A stretch of DNA of 64,000 nt, from assembly GCA_903862645.1 (NCBI GenBank), contig CAIOZF010000173.1:18467-82466 (forward strand). Reading direction: 5' to 3'. A program made the position numbers and the translations under genes. A model generated the notes under the pieces. It was not told the DNA's origin and made no database searches. It saw only the letters and a list, made by a program, of their open reading frames with translations. Below, piece after piece: positions 16,571 through 25,221 of the stretch (position 1 is its first letter; each line of letters starts with the position of its first letter). This DNA comes from an uncultured Gammaproteobacteria bacterium. GTDB taxonomy: Bacteria; Pseudomonadota; Gammaproteobacteria; Pseudomonadales; Pseudohongiellaceae.

Positions 16571-17914
16571 ATGAAAGTGAATGGACGCTTTCGCACCTCG
16601 CTGTTCTTCCGGCTCGTTGTCATTTTCAGTGCCACGGTGCTGGTGTTCTTCGTCATCATCCTGCTGTCGCTGCGGCAGATCGACAGAAACTGGCGTGAGC
16701 AGCGCATCAACCCACTGCCGGACTTCTATCTCGACAATATCACCCTCATCCTCGACAACATCGGCATGCCGCCAGACCTGCTACGCGCTACGGAACTGGC
16801 GCAGGAGCTGTCGCTCACTATCCTAATCCGCAGCTCCCACATCAACTGGCAATCGGATGAGCAGAGCGCCCTGGACATCACCAACCTGAGCTTCCTGCGC
16901 GATCTGTCTGACGAGGCGCAGGTGTTGCAGGCTGGCAGTGAAGAGGTCATTCGTGTGGCCCGCGGCGATTACGAATACTTCCTCCATCGGCGCGTTCCGA
17001 CACTGAGTGAGTACGACATGATCGTTGTCTATATCGGCCTGACGCTGGCGGCCATCGTGCTGCTGCTCAACTATTGGATGGTACGTCGCTTGCTGGAACC
17101 GGTCAGGCAATTGCGCGAGGGCGCGGAACGTATCTGTGCAGGTGACCTCGGTTATCGAGTCATTTCGAATCGCGGTGATGAACTGGGCGAGCTGACCGAC
17201 AGCGTGAACCATATGGCGGATTCGCTGCAATCGATGCTCGAGGCCAAGCGCCAATTGCTGCTGGCAATCAGTCATGAGCTACGTACGCCGATTACCCGCG
17301 CCAAGCTGCAGCTCGAATTCATGGATGAGGGCGTCATCAGAACCAACCTGCGCGATGACATCGATGAGATCGACCTGTTGATCACTGATCTGATCGAGGC
17401 CGAGCGCCTGAGCCACCAGCACGCCGCGCTGGTGGCCGATCACGTCGACTTCGCCATGTACATCGGTCTGGTGCTGGATCCCTACAAAAGTTATCTGGGC
17501 GGCCTGCACTACCTTCGCCCGGATAAGGATGCGTCTGTCAGCATCGACAAACTGCGCACACGCCTGCTGTTGACCAATATCGTCAACAACGCGATTCGCC
17601 ACGGCGAGGGCCAGCCCATCACAGTCACGGTGTCATTCTCGGAGAACGAGGCGATGGTGGGGGTGGTGGACGAGGGCGAGGGCATCGCGCCGGAGCATAT
17701 CGATCATCTGAGCGAGCCGTTCTACCGCGCCGACAGTGCGCGCCAGCGGCACACTGGCGGTTTCGGGCTGGGGCTGTATCTGTGCCGCCTGATCGCCGAG
17801 GCGCATGGCGGCAAACTCACCATCAGCAGCGTGCTGGGCGAGGGCACGCATGTGAAGGTGCATTTGCCATATGAGCAGGAGAGCGAATATGGCGAGGAGC
17901 ATCCCCAGCACTGA
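16571..17914 (+). CDS. membrane sensor histidine kinase with HAMP domain
   Basis: The 447-residue partner of the preceding OmpR-type regulator. It has an N-terminal membrane helix (about 12-33), a periplasmic sensor region of about 120 residues, a second membrane helix (VVYIGLTLAAIVLLLNYW), a HAMP segment (RRLLEPVRQLREGAERI through ELTDSVNHMADSL), HisKA with H235 in AISHELRTPITRAK, and HATPase with NIVNNAIRHG, DEGEGIAPEHID and GGFGLGLYLCR. The start at 16571 gives a normal short cytoplasmic N terminus; an upstream frame overlaps the regulator gene. Signal unknown. Confidence 0.92.
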   Translation: MKVNGRFRTSLFFRLVVIFSATVLVFFVIILLSLRQIDRNWREQRINPLPDFYLDNITLILDNIGMPPDLLRATELAQELSLTILIRSSHINWQSDEQSALDITNLSFLRDLSDEAQVLQAGSEEVIRVARGDYEYFLHRRVPTLSEYDMIVVYIGLTLAAIVLLLNYWMVRRLLEPVRQLREGAERICAGDLGYRVISNRGDELGELTDSVNHMADSLQSMLEAKRQLLLAISHELRTPITRAKLQLEFMDEGVIRTNLRDDIDEIDLLITDLIEAERLSHQHAALVADHVDFAMYIGLVLDPYKSYLGGLHYLRPDKDASVSIDKLRTRLLLTNIVNNAIRHGEGQPITVTVSFSENEAMVGVVDEGEGIAPEHIDHLSEPFYRADSARQRHTGGFGLGLYLCRLIAEAHGGKLTISSVLGEGTHVKVHLPYEQESEYGEEHPQH

Positions 17915-17929
17915 TTCGCGGGACGGATG

Positions 17930-18026
17930 GGAACGGGCCTGCCCGCGATAAGATTCAGCACCAGCGCTGTCCCGGGCGAGTCCCACTCCCCCCAGGTTCA
18001 GGCGCGGGCTATGCCCGCTCCCACAG
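17930..18026. repeat. cluster of three REP-like elements overlapping the end of the gldG-like gene
   Basis: Three related units lie in a convergent gap: GGGAACGGGCCTGCCCGCGA at 17930-17949, a looser CCCGGGCGAGTCCCAC copy near 17971-17986, and GCGGGCTATGCCCGCTCCCACA at about 18004-18025 (22 bases given by position, arms GCGGGC and GCCCGC). The last one lies inside the coding end of the minus-strand gene and encodes its final residues. Confidence 0.7.
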
Positions 18027-20019
18027 CGGCTGCGGCACTCGCGCGCTTGCGGCCACGGGCATAGCCCAGCGCCAGCGCGAAGGCAATCAGCAGGATCGGC
18101 ACCAGCGCGGTGTTGACGAACTTCAGTACGGAACCCAGTCGCTCGATGTCCTGATTGAGTTGCAACTGCACCTCGCGCAAACGGCGGCGCGTCTCCAGCT
18201 GCTGTTCGTAGAAGCGATCTACCTCGGCCTGCTGTTCCGGCAAAATCTCGTTGCCTTCGCGGTTGGCGTTGAGCGCGGCGATCTGCATCTCGGTCTGCTG
18301 CAGGTTCTCCAGCAGCACTCGTTCTTCCTCACGCAGACGGTCATCGGCCTCGCGCTGCAGATCCAGCACAGTCATGAACGGTCTGGCGAAACGCCCACGG
18401 CTGCGGATCGTCACCAGCTCGGCATTGCCCGCCAGGTTGTCCAGTGAATTCATCACGAAGTCGCCATTGCTGGCGAAAGCCTGCGGAATGCGCTGACCGA
18501 GGAAGTTCTGAATCTGCACCCACAATCTGTCGCTGAGGAAATCACTGTCGGCCACGATCAACAGGTTCACGGTGCCGGAGGATTCAGTCAGGTGGGGCGC
18601 AAGCTCTGCTGCTGGTTCTGCAGCAGCTGGCGCGGGATTCGCAGTCGGAGCGGCAGCATCCGCAGTCGCAGCATCAGCCGCAGGAGCCGGCTCCGCAATC
18701 ACGGGACGGCCATTCGGGAATGCCGTCTGCACACGTCCAGTGATGCGCGCCGCGATGGTCTGCGGACGGTTCTCGGAGACGAACTCATCCACCAGGATGC
18801 TCGGGTCTGCGAGCTGGGTGAAGAGGGTATTGGCCATCAGCATCGACTGCGCGCTGGACTGAATCAGTGGCTCGAACGTAGTGCCCGCGCCTTCGATCGG
18901 TGCCAGCGCACCCGGCGTCGAGAAATTCATCACTTGCAGCCCGGTATTGACGATGTCGTTAGCGAAGCTGGTGCGCTGTACACCCAGCATGCCGTAGTGC
19001 GCCACCGGACGACTGGAATCGCCGACATTCACCAACAGCGCCTGTTCCGCGTCGGTCAGCACTTTGGTGCTGTCGTACTCGACACCCCAGGCGGCCAGCA
19101 ACGGTTCGAGATCGGACGCGCCATTCTCGACGAAGGGCACACCGTCGGGGCCGCGCTGCGCGGTGGAGTCCGCATTCGGGTCGAGGAACACCAGCGCCTT
19201 GCCGCCACGCAGCACGTGCTGGTCAATCGCATACAGCATCTGCTCGCTCAGCTCCTGCGGGTGCACGAGCAGCAGGATGTCGATAGCTTCATCGATCGCC
19301 TCTGCATCCGGGTCGACGCGCTGCACCTGATAGAGCTGACGCACGGAGTCCATGAACATCCACGGCTCGGTCGGCTGCATGGTCTGTTGATTAACGCCAC
19401 CGTCAATCGGCAGCCCGGAGAGGAAGCCGACAATCGGCAGCTCGGGATTGGCCACCTGGGTGATCAGCTTGGAGAACTCATACTCCAGAAATTCTTCCTG
19501 GTCGGGGCGAATCAGCGGGATGGTCTTGAAGACCTTCGGCGCCAGCGCTGCTTCTGCAGGAGTCTGCTCCGGGGCGTCTTCCGCCGGAATCGTCGCCGGG
19601 TCCACCACTACGATGCCGAAGAACACCGACTCGCCACCCTGGGTCAGCGGCACCGGCTGCACGCCATACTCACCGGCCAGATCCTCTTCTTCCGAGAACG
19701 GCACCGGATCAACGACGCGCAAGGTCAGATTGCCATCACTGGCGATTTCCATCTCGCGCAGCAATTCCTGCACGCGCACACCATAGGTTCGCAGTTGCGG
19801 AATATCGGCGGTGGCCTCTTCGGAGTAAAAGAACAGCATCTCCACCGGCTTCTCCAGCCCGCTGACAATATTGCGCGTGCCATCGGCCAGCGTGTAGAGA
19901 TTGTCCTGCGTCAGGTCGATTCGCAGACGCGGAAAGGCACTGATGACGCCCACACTGATCAACAAAAAAACGCCGGTAAGAGCGAGGCCTGTTGCTGAAA
20001 ACAAAGATCGATATTTCAT
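17998..20019 (-). CDS. GldG-like ABC-associated substrate-handling membrane protein
   Basis: A protein of about 673 residues with one N-terminal membrane helix (TGLALTGVFLLISVGVISAF), a large extracytoplasmic region and a C-terminal helix (FVNTALVPILLIAFALALGY). The soluble part carries the family features: RIDLTQDNLYTLADGTRNIV, EMLFFYSEE, EEFLEYEFSKLI, a central IDILLLVHPQELSEQ and GKALVFLDPNAD. An Ala/Pro-rich linker near residues 450-480 and a coiled-coil segment (LREEERVLLENLQQ) precede the last helix. It forms an operon with the permease and ATPase upstream. The final codons (VGAGIARA) come from a REP-like element. The start is one of two adjacent ATGs (20022 or 20019); GGAG spacing favours 20019. 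Confidence 0.85.
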   Translation of the reverse strand: MKYRSLFSATGLALTGVFLLISVGVISAFPRLRIDLTQDNLYTLADGTRNIVSGLEKPVEMLFFYSEEATADIPQLRTYGVRVQELLREMEIASDGNLTLRVVDPVPFSEEEDLAGEYGVQPVPLTQGGESVFFGIVVVDPATIPAEDAPEQTPAEAALAPKVFKTIPLIRPDQEEFLEYEFSKLITQVANPELPIVGFLSGLPIDGGVNQQTMQPTEPWMFMDSVRQLYQVQRVDPDAEAIDEAIDILLLVHPQELSEQMLYAIDQHVLRGGKALVFLDPNADSTAQRGPDGVPFVENGASDLEPLLAAWGVEYDSTKVLTDAEQALLVNVGDSSRPVAHYGMLGVQRTSFANDIVNTGLQVMNFSTPGALAPIEGAGTTFEPLIQSSAQSMLMANTLFTQLADPSILVDEFVSENRPQTIAARITGRVQTAFPNGRPVIAEPAPAADAATADAAAPTANPAPAAAEPAAELAPHLTESSGTVNLLIVADSDFLSDRLWVQIQNFLGQRIPQAFASNGDFVMNSLDNLAGNAELVTIRSRGRFARPFMTVLDLQREADDRLREEERVLLENLQQTEMQIAALNANREGNEILPEQQAEVDRFYEQQLETRRRLREVQLQLNQDIERLGSVLKFVNTALVPILLIAFALALGYARGRKRASAAAAVGAGIARA

Positions 20020-20030
20020 CATCGGCTCCC

Positions 20031-20762
20031 TCAATTCGCTTTCTTGATTTCGATGACGATTGCGGACGCAAACAGCCACGAACCAATGAATATTACAAAG
20101 AACAGAATGTCACGCAGGTCGAGCACGCCCTTGCTGATGGAGTCGAAGTGCGTAAGGAAACTCAGTGCCGCCACGGCGTCGATCAGAATCTGCGGCGCCC
20201 AGCGCAGGGCGTTCAGAATGATCTCGGTGCCGGAGGCCACGAACACGAAGCAGATCGCGACGGTCAGGATGAAGGCGATCACCGAGTTGCGGGTCATCGC
20301 CGACATGCACGACCCGATGGCGAGGAAACCGCCGGCCATCAGCCAGCTGCCCAGATAGGCGGCAACGATGACGCCGTTGTCGGGGTCGCCGAGGTAGTTG
20401 ACCGTGATCCAGATCGGGAAGGTCAGCAGCAGTGCGACGCCGCTGAGTGCCCACGCTGCCAAGAACTTGCCCAGCACTGCGTCGGACAGCGTCACCGGTA
20501 ACGTCATCAACAGTTCGATGGTGCCGGACTTGCGCTCATCGGCCCACAGGCCCATGGCGATGGCCGGAATCATGAACAGATACAGCCAGGGGTGGAAACT
20601 GAAGAACGGCATCAGGTCGGCCTGGCCACGGACGTAGAAGCCGCCCATGTCGAAGGTGAAGATGCCGCTCATGACCAGAAAGATCACGATGAACACATAG
20701 GCGAGCGGCGTGGCGAAATAGCCAGCCAGCTCCCGCTTGAAGATGATTCCCATATTTTTCAT
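20031..20762 (-). CDS. ABC-2 type permease, GldF-like
   Basis: A 243-residue membrane protein with about six hydrophobic helices, starting IIFKRELAGYFATPLAYVFI, which is the typical start of this ABC-2 permease family. FMIPAIAMGLWADERKSGTIELLMTLPV is the conserved coupling segment. It lies between the ATPase gene (four-base gap) and the GldG-like gene (about 11-base gap), so the three genes form one transporter-like complex. In Bacteroidetes the homologous Gld proteins serve gliding; in proteobacteria the role is not established. Confidence 0.9.
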   Translation of the reverse strand: MKNMGIIFKRELAGYFATPLAYVFIVIFLVMSGIFTFDMGGFYVRGQADLMPFFSFHPWLYLFMIPAIAMGLWADERKSGTIELLMTLPVTLSDAVLGKFLAAWALSGVALLLTFPIWITVNYLGDPDNGVIVAAYLGSWLMAGGFLAIGSCMSAMTRNSVIAFILTVAICFVFVASGTEIILNALRWAPQILIDAVAALSFLTHFDSISKGVLDLRDILFFVIFIGSWLFASAIVIEIKKAN

Positions 20763-20766
20763 GTCG

Positions 20767-21759
20767 TTAACCCTGCTGCTGGTTGGCTGATTGGCGAGAG
20801 GCGCGGGCGCCGCGCGAGGTTCCAGGCTGCGACGCGGCCCCTTGCGATGTCACACTGCGGAAGAAGTGTTCCAGCAGCCCCTCCACCAGATGAAATTCGG
20901 CCACTGGCCAATGTTCGCTCTGCACACGGTCCAGCACCTTGCTGAAAATCTGCTTGCCCGGTACCGGAATGATGATGAAGCGGCGGCGCTCTTCGTCGCT
21001 CGGCTCGATGTCGGCCACCTCCTCTACTCCCTCCAGCGCGGCGGCGAGATCGAAGTCCTGGGTCAGTTGGATACTCACGGCCCCGAACAGATGCGAACGG
21101 GCCTCCAGCTCCTTCGGCGTGCCATCGGCCACGATCCGGCCGGCCGCGATGATGATGGCGCGGGTGCACACGGCACTGACTTCTTCGAGGATGTGAGTGG
21201 AGATGACGACGATGCGGTCACGAGCGAGGTCGCGGATAAGCTGACGAACCTGGTGTTTCTGGTTGGGATCGAGGCCGTCGGTGGGCTCATCGAGAATCAG
21301 CACCTTGGGATCATGAATGATCGCCTGGGCCAGGCCGACGCGGCGCTTGAAGCCCTTGGAGAGCGTGTCGATGGTCTTGTGGCAGACCTCGCCCAGCTCC
21401 ACCTCGCGGACCACCTTGGCGATGCGCCGTTTCTTCTCCTCGCCGGAGAAGCCGCGCACGGCTGCGATGAATTCGAGAAACTCCATCACCGTCATGTCCG
21501 GGTAGCTGGGGGCCCCTTCCGGCAGGTAGCCGATCAGGGATTTCACTGCCAGAGGATCGGTGGCGATATCGTGTCCGTGGACCGTGACCGAGCCAGAGCT
21601 GGCGCCGAGAAACCCGGTAATGATCTTCATGGTGGTGGACTTGCCGGCGCCGTTGGGGCCGAGAAACCCGAGCACTTCTCCCTCTTCCACCGTGAAACTC
21701 AAATCATCAATCGCCGTAAAACCATCAAACGTCTTGGTTAAGTGACTAATTTCAATCAT
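20767..21759 (-). CDS. ABC transporter ATPase, GldA-like
   Basis: The 330-residue ATPase of the three-gene ABC system. It has Walker A GPNGAGKSTT, Q-loop region LPEGAPSYPDMTVMEF, signature LSKGFKRRVGLAQAI, Walker B KVLILDEPTDGLDP and the switch His in VVISTHILEE. A C-terminal regulatory-like portion follows and ends in a low-complexity Ser/Ala/Gln/Arg tail. First gene of the operon; its leader contains a perfect hairpin at 21872-21897. Confidence 0.92.
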   Translation of the reverse strand: MIEISHLTKTFDGFTAIDDLSFTVEEGEVLGFLGPNGAGKSTTMKIITGFLGASSGSVTVHGHDIATDPLAVKSLIGYLPEGAPSYPDMTVMEFLEFIAAVRGFSGEEKKRRIAKVVREVELGEVCHKTIDTLSKGFKRRVGLAQAIIHDPKVLILDEPTDGLDPNQKHQVRQLIRDLARDRIVVISTHILEEVSAVCTRAIIIAAGRIVADGTPKELEARSHLFGAVSIQLTQDFDLAAALEGVEEVADIEPSDEERRRFIIIPVPGKQIFSKVLDRVQSEHWPVAEFHLVEGLLEHFFRSVTSQGAASQPGTSRGARASRQSANQQQG

Positions 21760-21865
21760 ATTTTATTATTCCGTAAACGTTGTTGCGAAATACTGAACCA
21801 CTGGAACGCGGAGTTCCACCGCACGGGATTGCAGCACGCTGGCCACCATCACCGCCTGTCACCGG

Positions 21866-21897
21866 AAAAAGTTGAGGCGCCAATATAGGCGCCTCAA
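21866..21897 (-). terminator. perfect hairpin with T-run in the leader of the ABC operon
   Basis: Arms 21872-21881 and 21888-21897 pair perfectly (10 bp, six-base loop). Read on the minus strand the hairpin is followed directly by CTTTTT, which makes it look like an intrinsic terminator. It sits about 110 bases upstream of the GldA-like start, with no minus-strand gene before it, so it is either an attenuator in the operon leader or a stop for stray antisense transcription. Confidence 0.55.
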
Positions 21898-21989
21898 TCT
21901 CACTTTTCAAGGCGCGTGACTTTTCGTTACAGTTCGTAAAAATATGTCGTTTTTCCGATAGTTGCGCGGATATACACAATCTCCCGGCA

Positions 21990-22019
21990 TGGCTTTTGCA
22001 GAAACTCTGCGGGTATAAT
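21990..22019 (+). promoter_or_regulatory. promoter for lptM-lysA
   Basis: A consensus -10 TATAAT at 22014-22019 with a weak -35 candidate TGGCTT at 21990-21995, 18 bases apart. It lies about 55 bases before the lptM start and would drive lptM-lysA and perhaps the genes behind. Prediction by consensus only. Confidence 0.55.
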
Positions 22020-22074
22020 CGCCGCACCGAAACCGCCCATAGAAACCGTTAAATCGAAAGAAAGTGAGCTCCTC

Positions 22075-22212
22075 ATGCGCCTGTTCCTGATCGTTATCCT
22101 GGCCGCTGGCCTGTGCAGCTGTGGCCAGAAGGGCCCCCTGCAGCGGCCGGACCAGACTGCCCTGCACTCAGATGTGCGGGTTGTGATCGACGCTGACACT
22201 GCCGTCAGCTGA
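22075..22212 (+). CDS. lptM: small lipoprotein LptM (YifL)
   Basis: A 45-residue lipoprotein. The first 15 residues are a hydrophobic signal and the likely lipidated cysteine is C16, followed by GQKGPL, the CG.KGPL motif that defines this family. LptM helps maturation of the outer-membrane LPS transport protein LptD. The position directly upstream of lysA is the conserved gammaproteobacterial arrangement. The tail is short and polar. Confidence 0.88.
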   Translation: MRLFLIVILAAGLCSCGQKGPLQRPDQTALHSDVRVVIDADTAVS

Positions 22213-22252
22213 CGCTCACCCCACCACCCCAGAACGCCAGGTAGCTTTTCCC

Positions 22253-23506
22253 ATGGACGCTTTTCAATACCGAGACAATCACCTGTTTGCCGAGGACATC
22301 TCCGTGGCCGAGATCGCCCGTCGTCACGGCACGCCCTGCTATATCTATTCCCGCGCCGCTCTGGAGCAGAACCTGCTGGCCTATGAGAAAGCACTCGCAG
22401 GCAGCAGGCACCTGACCTGTTTCGCCGTGAAGGCCAATTCCAACCTGGCCGTGCTCAATGTGCTGGCCCGGCTGGGCGCCGGTTTCGACATCGTCTCCGG
22501 CGGCGAACTTGAGCGCGTAATGCGGGCCGGCGGCGATCCCGGCAAAGTGATATTTTCAGGCCTGGGCAAGACCGAGGACGAGATCGCCCAAGCGCTGGAG
22601 CTGGGCATCCTGTGTTTCAACATCGAATCCGAACCGGAACTGGACCGTATCAATGCGGTGGCCGCCCGCGTCGGCCGCCGCGCCTCAATCTCTCTGCGCG
22701 TGAACCCGGACGTGGATGCAGGCACCCATCCATACATCTCCACCGGCATGAAGGAGAACAAGTTTGGTATCGCCATCGACAGCGCCGTCGCCGTATACCA
22801 GCGCGCCGCGCAGATGAGCCACATCGACGTGGTGGGCGTGGACTGCCATATCGGCTCCCAGCTCACCAACATAGAACCCTACCTCGACGCCATCGACCGC
22901 GTGCTGCTGCTGGTAGACCGCCTCGCGGCGCTGGGCATCCGCATTCACCACTTCGACATGGGAGGCGGACTGGGCGTGTGCTATCGCGATGAGCAGCCCC
23001 CGGCGCCCTCCGAACTGATCCAGGCCGTGCTCGGCAAACTGGCCGGCCGCCACCTGACGCTGTGTCTGGAGCCGGGCCGCTCGATCTGCGCCAATGCCGG
23101 GCTGTTCGTGACCAAGGTGGAGTATTTAAAGCTTACCCCGCACAAGAATTTTGCTATTGTTGACGGCGCCATGAATGACCTGCTCAGGCCCGCGCTGTAC
23201 GGCGCCTGGCAGAATATCGTGCCCGTGCACAGAAGCCCGGACGGCGTGTTGACCTCTCGCAGTTACGACGTGGTCGGCCCTGTCTGCGAGTCGGCCGACT
23301 TTCTCGGCAAGGATCGCAGCCTGGCTATTGCGCAGGGCGACCTGCTGGCAGTGCGCAGCGCCGGTGCCTATGGCTTTGTGATGAGTTCGAACTACAACAC
23401 CCGCAACCGCGTGGCGGAGATCATGGTGGATGGCGCGACGGCCACCGTGGTGAGACAGCGCGAGACATTGGAATATCAGCTTTCGTTGGAGTCGGTGCTG
23501 CCCTGA
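22253..23506 (+). CDS. lysA: diaminopimelate decarboxylase
   Basis: LysA decarboxylates meso-diaminopimelate to lysine using pyridoxal phosphate. The 417-residue protein has the PLP lysine in CFAVKANSNLAVL, GAGFDIVSGGELERV, SLRVNPDVDAGTHPYISTG, HIGSQLTNIEPY, the glycine-rich loop FDMGGGLGV, the phosphate-binding EPGRSI and GPVCESADFL with the active-site cysteine. It starts 40 bases after lptM and is followed by a REP-like pair and dapF, so lysine and cell-wall precursor synthesis are clustered. Confidence 0.97.
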   Translation: MDAFQYRDNHLFAEDISVAEIARRHGTPCYIYSRAALEQNLLAYEKALAGSRHLTCFAVKANSNLAVLNVLARLGAGFDIVSGGELERVMRAGGDPGKVIFSGLGKTEDEIAQALELGILCFNIESEPELDRINAVAARVGRRASISLRVNPDVDAGTHPYISTGMKENKFGIAIDSAVAVYQRAAQMSHIDVVGVDCHIGSQLTNIEPYLDAIDRVLLLVDRLAALGIRIHHFDMGGGLGVCYRDEQPPAPSELIQAVLGKLAGRHLTLCLEPGRSICANAGLFVTKVEYLKLTPHKNFAIVDGAMNDLLRPALYGAWQNIVPVHRSPDGVLTSRSYDVVGPVCESADFLGKDRSLAIAQGDLLAVRSAGAYGFVMSSNYNTRNRVAEIMVDGATATVVRQRETLEYQLSLESVLP

Positions 23507-23563
23507 TGTGGGAGCTTGCCTGCAAGTGATGCAAAAAGAATCGCGGGCTATCCCGCTCCCACA
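23507..23563. repeat. pair of inverted REP-like elements
   Basis: Two REP-like units in head-to-head arrangement fill the gap between lysA and dapF: one begins TGTGGGAGC at 23507 and the other ends GCTCCCACA at 23563, with inner copies of TTGCCTGCAA and GCGGGCTATCCCGC. Together they could fold into one large hairpin, as REP doublets do elsewhere. Confidence 0.75.
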
Positions 23564-23582
23564 GGAATAGACACGAACACCT

Positions 23583-24431
23583 ATGCAACTACCTTTCACC
23601 AAAATGCACGGCCTCGGCAACGACTTCGTGGTGCTCGATCTTATCTCGCACCCGGTCAAGCTTAGCCCCGCACAAATCAGGAAGATGGCCGACCGCCACT
23701 TCGGCATCGGCTTCGACCAGATGCTGCTCATCGAACCGCCGAGCCAGCCGGATGTCGACTTCGACTACCGCATCTACAACAACGACGGCAGCGAAGTGGA
23801 ACACTGTGGCAATGGTGCGCGCTGCTTCGCTCGCTTCGTGCTCGACAAAGGCCTGACCGCCCGCAACCCGATTCGCGTGAAGACGGTGAACCGTATTCTT
23901 ACGCTCAAGGTCGAGAGCGATGGGCTGGTCACCGTAGACATGGGCATGCCGGATTTCAGCCCGACCTCGCTGCCCTTCAGGGGCATGCAGGCACCACAAC
24001 ACGAGCGCAGCCTGACGATCGATGGCGCGCAACACACCGTGAGCTTCCGAGTCGTCTCTGTCGGCAATCCTCACGCGGTGATCGTAGTCGATGATCTGGA
24101 CACCACGCCGGTACAGGCCATCGGCACAGCACTTGGCAGCCACCCGGATTTTCCGAGGGGTGTGAACGTCGGCTTCATACAGATTCTAGACAAAGACACC
24201 TTCAAGCTGCGCGTCTATGAGCGTGGTGCGGGCGAGACCATTGCCTGTGGCACTGGCGCCTGTGCGGCGATGGTGGCCGCGCGCGCGGCGGGCCTGCTCA
24301 ATGCGGACGCACTGGGCCGTCTCACTGGCGGTGATCTGCGCCTGAGCTGGGCAGGTGATGGTCACGCGATTATCATGTGCGGCCCGGCGACCACAGTCTT
24401 CGAAGGCAGTATCGATACGCACGATTTGTAA
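23583..24431 (+). CDS. dapF: diaminopimelate epimerase
   Basis: DapF interconverts LL- and meso-diaminopimelate. The 282-residue protein starts FTKMHGLGNDFVV, has the first catalytic cysteine in EVEHCGNGARCFARF and the second in ETIACGTGACAAMVAA, plus NPHAVIVV and FPRGVNVGF. All family landmarks are present at normal length. It sits between lysA and DUF484 as in Pseudomonas. Confidence 0.97.
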   Translation: MQLPFTKMHGLGNDFVVLDLISHPVKLSPAQIRKMADRHFGIGFDQMLLIEPPSQPDVDFDYRIYNNDGSEVEHCGNGARCFARFVLDKGLTARNPIRVKTVNRILTLKVESDGLVTVDMGMPDFSPTSLPFRGMQAPQHERSLTIDGAQHTVSFRVVSVGNPHAVIVVDDLDTTPVQAIGTALGSHPDFPRGVNVGFIQILDKDTFKLRVYERGAGETIACGTGACAAMVAARAAGLLNADALGRLTGGDLRLSWAGDGHAIIMCGPATTVFEGSIDTHDL

Positions 24432-24487
24432 GCTGCATTTTATGAGTGCCAGAACCCCACTATAACAGCCAAAGGCATCGACCCAGT

Positions 24488-25213
24488 ATGACCAGCGAGA
24501 CTTTTCCCCAGCAAAACCCCAGCCGCAGTTCCGATCATTCTGACAAGAAGCCGTTGACGGCCGACCAGGTTGCCGCCTATCTGAAGGAAAACCCCGACTT
24601 CTTCATCAACAGGGATAGCCTGCTGGCGGAGATCACACTGCCGCACGAGAGCGGCAAGGCCATCTCGTTGCTGGAACGACAGGTCCGCGTGTTGCGTGAA
24701 CGCAGCATCGAGTCGCGCATCACCCTGAACACACTGCTGGAAAACGCCAGATACAATGATCAGCTCTTCAATGTCACCCGCGCCCTGATCATCGCGCTGC
24801 TGATGGAAGACGAGGTTGCCCAGATCGCCAGCGCCACCGAAGCGAACCTGTGCACCCAGCCAGGCATCGACGCCTGCAGCGTGATCCTGTTCCAAGGCGA
24901 CCATCTCCGCAACGTCGAACACATGCGTCTGGAGTCAGCCGAATTTCTGCAGCCGAATTTCCCCACGCTGTTACGTGACCGCCGCACCATGTGCCGTGCT
25001 ATCGACAAAGAGACCGCAACCTTCCTGTTCCCGCACCACGGTAGCGGCAGCATCCGCTCGGCAGCCTTGTGCCCGATCGGCCGCGAGAGAATGCTCGGCG
25101 TGCTCGCCATCGGCAACAAGGCCAAAGACTATTTCAACGAGGGCCTGGACACCATGTTCCTCGACTTCATCGGCGAAGTGCTTGAGTCGATCATCATTCG
25201 CAAGATCAACTGA
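24488..25213 (+). CDS. DUF484 family protein (GAF-like)
   Basis: A 241-residue protein of the DUF484 family, found next to dapF and usually xerC. It has the N-terminal VAAYLKENPDFFINRDSLL motif, SGKAISLLERQVRVLRERS, then a GAF-like domain (about 75-235) ending in RERMLGVLAIGNKAKDYFN. The function is unknown. The start at 24488 is chosen because the upstream in-frame extension is not typical of the family. The xerC gene that normally follows is absent and a PIG-L deacetylase starts eight bases later. Confidence 0.88.
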   Translation: MTSETFPQQNPSRSSDHSDKKPLTADQVAAYLKENPDFFINRDSLLAEITLPHESGKAISLLERQVRVLRERSIESRITLNTLLENARYNDQLFNVTRALIIALLMEDEVAQIASATEANLCTQPGIDACSVILFQGDHLRNVEHMRLESAEFLQPNFPTLLRDRRTMCRAIDKETATFLFPHHGSGSIRSAALCPIGRERMLGVLAIGNKAKDYFNEGLDTMFLDFIGEVLESIIIRKIN

Positions 25214-25221
25214 GTGTCACC

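Noticed and set aside
18592..19998. 468-codon frame antisense to the GldG-like gene
   Set aside because: Arg/His-rich shadow with no domain; the opposite strand has clear membrane and family motifs.
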